Below, piece by piece: positions 58,935 through 64,000 of a stretch of DNA of 64,000 nucleotides. Origin of the DNA: Coniferiporia sulphurascens. Its lineage: Eukaryota > Basidiomycota > Agaricomycetes > Hymenochaetales > Hymenochaetaceae. Location of the stretch: NCBI GenBank assembly GCA_002794785.1, contig NBBA01000021.1, forward strand, positions 496,001 to 560,000, in the 5' to 3' direction. Both the position numbers and the translations under genes were made by a program. Below the pieces are notes generated by a model. It worked only from the letters and a program-made list of their open reading frames with translations. It did no database searches and was not told the DNA's origin. Position 1 is the first letter of the stretch. Each line of letters opens with the position of its first letter.

Positions 58935-60823
58935 TTGCACTTGTTTACCTTCTAGGTTGCTAAACGGATTGAAGTAAAATGTACGGATTCATGACCATTA
59001 TATTGAGCTCAGGCCCTGATGACTGGTTTTTCCACCCCATTAGATGCAGGAAGAGCAGCAATTGATTGACATCGCCGCCGCCGGCGGGCGGCGTGAGCGC
59101 TATTGACGCTAAGGGCCTCATTACCTTCCTTTAACCATGTATAGTATCTTGCCATGACTGACTGACGCATCAGCCGGGAACTGTGTAATCGTATTTGTAT
59201 GTTTTTTTGGACTGTTCAACAATTGTAGGACGAGTTGTAGCCATTTGTGTCATACTGAACAAATCGAATTGATCGTGAGCAAAGTACCGCCCACGGGCCG
59301 CCTTGGACGGTGGGAAACGGATGCCCTACCTTATAATACGATGCCGTATTTTCAAGTCCATCGGCCGTTACGATACGGATACGGTACCTAAGATTTATAT
59401 ATTGCGTGTACAGCCCGAGCCACGCAGCACAAGAAACAAAATCTCTGGCAACGGAACGTTTTGGGAACCTGCCCGAGTTAAATACGAGCATGATGAGCAG
59501 CAGTCAATTGCGAGACGTTGGATGGTCGTGTTCACCTGGATCGTGAGGGAAAGTGAATACTGGCAAGAAATCTTTGGACGACGGAGTAAACGGCGACGAT
59601 CTGCAGTAATCAGCCCTACTTACTTGCTTCGGGTTGGAATCTGGGTTATTTGCGCCGGGCCTGCATTTTAGAAACAAAACACGAAGATGGGGTGCCGTCA
59701 TACGGGCAACCCTGCCAAACGCGGAGTCCCTGGTGAATAAGGAACTGAGGCTTTATTTAATTGAATTTAGGAGGCATACCAGATAGCCGGAGTAGAGAAA
59801 TTTGAACGGTAGAGCAATCATTGGGTAAAAAAGATCACAGTTCGTTAGATTCTCTCGCCATCAGCGCGTGACTCAAGGTACCAATCGCCGTCCCCTCAGG
59901 CTTGACGCGTATATCTGAGACGACCGTGAAGGCCTTGAAGGTTTTCCAGCCCAGAACCGGACCTCACTGAACAATTGTTATGGGACCATCCGACTCAGGC
60001 TTGGGCTGTACGCACTTTGGTATGACCCTCCGCCCCGCCTAAGGGATCAGGAAGCGGGATGTCTGCTTTAGTCTTTCCATCTTTCACCCTGAGCCTTTCT
60101 TCTACCCCCGCAGCACAAATTTGAAGGATGACATCAGCTCAAAGCCATGGTAAGTATCAAGATGGAAAAGTACGGACGATTGGAATTAAAGCTCCGCTTC
60201 AGTAGGCGAAGATCGCGCCCCTTTCCGGATTTGTCTTTGTGTAAAATGTACATCGCACACATCAACTTATCGAGGACTCGCCTTGCTAGAATGGACAGAA
60301 AGTTGCCGACCGTCTGACTTGCACTGGCAACAATTATAACCTTATCTATTTAATGGAAGTAGAAGGGGTGCATTGATACAGCAACACCACATGGCCTGAA
60401 AGGCATAGCACTTGCACTGCCCACAAATTCAAGCCTATGCGGCTACACAAAAGTGCATATCCACACGCCGTATGCTATATCTTCAGAGTTGGTACAGCCC
60501 AACCACAATCTGTTGTACTTTTGATGATCTGGGACTATCCACTAAGCTTTTCAGCATGTCGCTTTCCTCTCTAAATCTGGCGACGTTCGCTACTTCGACT
60601 TACTTTAGATGCATCTCTCATACCATATCGCCTATATCCCACACAACAGCCTCGACTCCGCCTGACAGAGCTAATTATTGCTATGACGTTTTGGGCTATC
60701 GCCTTGCTTTGGGTTCCGCTAGCTGAAGATATCCATTCGATTGGTGCCCGTCCGTCATGCCTCTGTATATATCCCCGATAATCGTGCCCTTCCTTGACTA
60801 AATTATCTACCCATAGCCGTCTA
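58935..60823. other. 3' part of copy B and intergenic sequence before the second P450
   Basis: 58935-60270 mirrors 16771-18318. Homology to the donor stops near 60270. 60271-60823 holds no supported gene; its end is the P450 promoter and leader. Confidence 0.5.
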
Positions 60824-63335
60824 ATGACTCTCATCACCGTTTTCTCGCTCACTCCGGGTCTTGAACTCTTCGGGATGCTCGTGCTTGTGCTTAAGGTCGC
60901 GGTTCTCTTTTGTGCCATATACTGCATGAGATCCTGGCTACATTCTTTCTGGCGCAGACGGAGGTCCAGTGGGCTTCCTTATCCGCCGGGACCAAAGGGG
61001 CTTCCTGTGGTTGGAAACATCTTGGACATACCTAACGTGGATGAACTGGAGAAGGCCAGAGGATGGAAAAAGCAGTATGGTTAGCGATAAAAAAAAGCTG
61101 ACTCTGGAGCTGTATATGACCCTGATTCACTCCAGGCGACGTCGTCTTCTTCGAAACCCTGGGAAAGAAATTTATCCTGTTAAACTCCTACGAAGCTGTG
61201 TTCGAACTCTTGGAAAAGCGCAGCCATAACTATTCGTCAAGACCGCACAACGTTGTATTCGAACTGTGCGTTCGTGCATTCCGATCTGTCCACCGAGAAC
61301 TGAAATCATTGGTAGTGCGGGATTGGATCGGATGCCGTCCATGATACCGTACTGTGATGAGCACCGGAAGTCCCACCAAATGATGCAGCAGTTCTTTGGA
61401 CAATCAGTCACGGTTGGCTACCACAGACTACAGACTCAAGCCGCCCATCGACTTTGTTTAGTTTGCTTGGAGGGAGAGGCGATTTCCAGGGCCTTACAAG
61501 GCGGTAAGAATTTAAAGGCCTTCCCTTTTAATTTATTGGTGACGTATACTTCGATCAGTGCAGTGGGGGAGACCATTATGATGATCGCTTATGGGTATAA
61601 AGGCAGGTCTATCGACCATATATGCAGGAGCGAGGAATCTAACGTGTTTTCCAAGTCTTGGCGGACAACGACCCATACCTAGACCTTGCTGACAGAGGAA
61701 TGAGGTCCGGGGTAGAGGCTGAAAAGCTCGTCCTCATCAATGTATTTCCGTGGGGTGGGTATCGTCCCCCCATCGGCTGCGCGCCACATGACACTCTAGG
61801 AAGCGTATTCGGCTGACGGGTGTCCTCTTTCAGTACGCTATCTCCCCGAATGGTTTCCAGGAACCGCGTTCCACAGAATTATCAAAGAAGGGAGGGAATT
61901 TACGCAGGTGATGCAGTACAAGGCCCATGATATGACGAAGAAGAGGACTGTGAGTCTCGAAATTTCAACTATATGCGTGTTTGACGGGCTATATGGATTC
62001 AGTATGACGGGTCAGCGATCCCTTCAATGACAAGTAAGCTCATGGAAGCACATTCGACCGAAAACGGGGACATCCTGGATGAAGACATAATTGCCAAGAC
62101 GACTGCTGTTGTGAATATCGGTCCGTCGACGGCCCTTCCTTGCAATTCCCTCCTGACTTACTGCAAATGCCTCAGCTGGCACGGATACGGTAAGTTCTAC
62201 ACCTTCCTTGTGGCCCAGTTGGATTATGCGTACGTCAATCTTATACTCACATGGCTGTTCTGGTATCACGGAAGACTGTGTCTACACTAAACACATTTTA
62301 TCTGTCGATGATCCTACATCCTAATGTTCAGCGCCGTGCACAAGAAGAATTGGATAGTGTTATCGGTAAGGATAACCTTCCAGCAATGAAGGATAGGCCA
62401 AATCTGCCGTATATTGAAGCTATATGTAACGAATTATCGAGGTATGTGATTAACGATGATGATAGACCAAAGGTTTCTGACACGCCTCTTGACAAGATGG
62501 CAGCCCGTGGGTCCCTTAGGCAAGCAAATGCTACCAGTGCATTATATTTGGGACAAGTGGCTGACTCCCAGTATTGGGATCTGACAACTTAGGGATCCCC
62601 CACTTTGTCACGGAAGACGACGTGTACAAGGGCTACTTCGTTCCGGCCGGAACCACAATTATTCCAAATGTCTGGTGCGTAACGGATAGTCTGTGGCGCT
62701 CGTTATCTCGGCTCGAGAATGCAGGGCTGACTGACTGCGGAAAAGGGCTATACTGAGGGATCCACTAGAGTATCCCCAGCCGGAAAAGTTCGTGCCTGAG
62801 CGCTGGTTGTCAAACAAAGATGGAAAAGCACCAATGGATGTCCGCAAAGTCGCATTCGGGTTCGGTCGCCGGTCGGTCGCTTTCTCGCAAGGGTCAAATT
62901 TGCCGATCTAATAGTAGAAAACAGGATCTGTCCGGGTAGACATTTTGCAGATAGCTCGGTGAGTGTAATATGCAGCGCATCGGCGGAGCGGATGTCTGCC
63001 AGTGCTCACCTGAAAACTTCTGCACACACAGATTTTCATCACTGTTGCATCAGTTCAAGCGGCTTTCAACATTGAGAGAGTACTCGATGCGAACGGTATC
63101 CCGATAACGCCTGCCGTGGAGTACACAGCGACATTTGTGAGGTAGTATTCCCAGTTCTTCTCCCCTTAGTAGAACTCGCTAAGTATTTGTTACCATATGT
63201 CATGTGCATTCGCGTTTCCCTCTTAGGCACCCCAAACCATTCCAGTGCAAGCTCACCCCGCGCTCCGACAAGATTGTACTTGCTATACAGCAAGCTGTTG
63301 ACTCGGCCGATGATCTTCTTGTAGCAGCGTCTTGA
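60824..63335 (+). CDS. Cytochrome P450 (second), intact through many introns
   Basis: The start at 60824 gives MTLITVFSLTPGLELFGMLV (anchor), a basic stop-transfer patch (WRRRRSSG) and PYPPGPKGLPVVGNILDIPN. Exons then join in frame: QYG|DVVFFETLGKKFILLNS, NVVFEL|AGLDRMPSMIPYCDEH, GETIMMIAYGYK|VLADNDPYLDLADRG, NVFPW|VRYLPEWFPGTAF, VVNI|AGTDT|TVSTLNTFYLS (I-helix AGTDT), the ExxR helix ELSR, WQPVGPLG|IPHFV, FVPERWLS and the haem loop FGFGRR|ICPGRHFADSS. The stop is at 63335. Two introns need GC donors (61603-61655 and 62520-62592). It is the same broad family as the P450 at 32-34 kb, but diverged. It is a membrane-bound monooxygenase of the ER; the substrate is unknown. Confidence 0.8.
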
Positions 63336-64000
63336 GTATTTCACCCATTTCGGTCAGCTGCCATGACTTGAATATGTGTTTCAAATTTGGGCCCCAAAGA
63401 TTCATAATGACGGAATTTCCTAATGTTGGCTGAGTCGAGAGAAGCTACTAGTAGTACTAGTGTTACCAGATGCATTTTGTCACCTTTTACCACCTTTTCA
63501 GATTGCATGTACTTTTCTGAACGCCGCCAGCTCCGGAACAGCTCAGTAGTCTGCCTTTTTTTGCTTACATTAGATAAGTTCTCATATCAAAAATATTGAT
63601 GAATATACAGTACATGTCGTGCAAGCCCGTGTTGTGCATCCCGCAGGATGCCCTGTGGGAACCTCGTCAAGATAACCTGATGTAGAAAATTAGGTCACCT
63701 TTGTACACGGCTTACGTGTTAATGTCCAGAATGGGAGCCTGCTACCATATCCCCTTCCCATATTGGGAATCCCTATTCCGCAGGGACTCAGGCTCGGATG
63801 CACAACACTAGTACTACCACGTACAAGCCCGTCAGGACAACACCTTCGCAAACTCAACATTCACCGTATTCAGGCTGACGACATAAACCTGTTCATTGAT
63901 TACATGTGCACCTCAACTTCAAATTGCGGCGAGATTTCTCGTAAGTCGAGCGAGCGCTGGAAACGGCTTTCTTTGGCGAGATCCAAGTTTGATTTAGTTC
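63336..64000. other. Intergenic, no gene supported
   Basis: Short frames only. Holds AGTACTAGT (63453-63461) and ACTAGTACT (63807-63815), the same 9-mer in both orientations as is seen at the palindromic insertion sites. Confidence 0.4.

Larger units (their letters stand above)
55018..60270 (-). repeat. Segmental duplication, copy B: inverted and circularly permuted
   Basis: 55018-56593 is the reverse complement of 16745-14893 and 56594-60270 is the reverse complement of 20866-16771. The two donor ends meet at 56593/56594, and the outer ends of B correspond to donor positions only about 25 bp apart. Divergence by eye is some 10-15%, with many small insertions and deletions and a roughly 180-bp loss in the RIF1 part. 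It carries fragments of RIF1 and KRE6 and an ISG12-like gene. Confidence 0.88.

Noticed and set aside
60824..63335. Calling the second P450 a pseudogene
   Set aside because: Apparent stops and frame changes disappear when short introns, including two GC-AG introns, are placed. All P450 signature motifs are then in one frame.
32060..63335. Secondary-metabolite cluster around the two P450s
   Set aside because: They are about 27 kb apart with housekeeping genes between, and no terpene, polyketide or peptide synthase is present.

Overview
The window is nuclear DNA of a filamentous fungus, most likely a mushroom-forming basidiomycete (Agaricomycetes). Genes are cut by many short introns (about 50-75 nt) with GT...AG ends and CTAAC/CTGAC-like branch points. 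The gene content also fits: a DUF6534 membrane protein, two cytochrome P450s, a KRE6/SKN1-type GH16 protein, a RIF1 with a long disordered tail, and a tRNA-Glu. Exon structures were worked out by hand from splice sites and reading frame; the less certain ones are flagged.

Layout. 1-3.8 kb: tandem array of a small hydrophobic protein family resembling the animal IFI6/IFI27 (ISG12) family, two genes plus the upstream flank of a third that lies off the left edge. 3.8-5.6 kb: C2H2 zinc-finger protein (-). 7.3-8.1 kb: a further ISG12-like gene, apparently joined to a retrotransposon-gag-like N-terminal domain (-). 9-10.9 kb: linker-histone-fold (H15) protein (+). 11.5-16.4 kb: RIF1 (+). 18.3-18.9 kb: ISG12-like gene (-). 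20.7-23.5 kb: KRE6/SKN1 GH16 (-). 23.8-26.2 kb: MON1 (-). 28.4-30.3 kb: DUF6534 protein (-). 32.1-34.1 kb: P450 with one frameshift (+). 35.6-37.8 kb: cyclopropane-fatty-acid-synthase-like methyltransferase (-). 40.3-42.9 kb: RING/cysteine-rich (CHFR-like) E3 ligase (+). 43.9 kb: tRNA-Glu. 45.2-50.4 kb: Kelch-BTB protein (-). 52.7-54.1 kb: class I fructose-bisphosphate aldolase (-). 54.4-54.9 kb: small putative mitochondrial protein (-). 55.0-60.3 kb: rearranged duplicate of 14.9-20.9 kb. 60.8-63.3 kb: second P450 (+).

The most striking structure is the 55.0-60.3 kb block. It is an inverted copy of 14.9-20.9 kb, but its two parts are in swapped order. The 3' end of RIF1 and the 3' end of KRE6, which lie at opposite ends of the donor, are fused head to tail in the copy, and the copy's outer ends correspond to adjacent positions (about 16,745 and 16,771) in the donor. 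This is the arrangement expected if the 6-kb segment was circularised, opened at a new point and re-inserted. The two copies also differ by several 6-bp palindromic insertions (mostly ACTAGT, also ATTAAT and CCCGGG), each beside a repeat of its own half-site.

Most of the genes are housekeeping (telomere/replication control, cell wall glucan, vacuole fusion, glycolysis, ubiquitin). The two P450s are about 27 kb apart with no synthase gene between them, so there is no sign of a metabolic cluster. The accessory parts are the ISG12-like family and the segmental duplication that carries one of its members.
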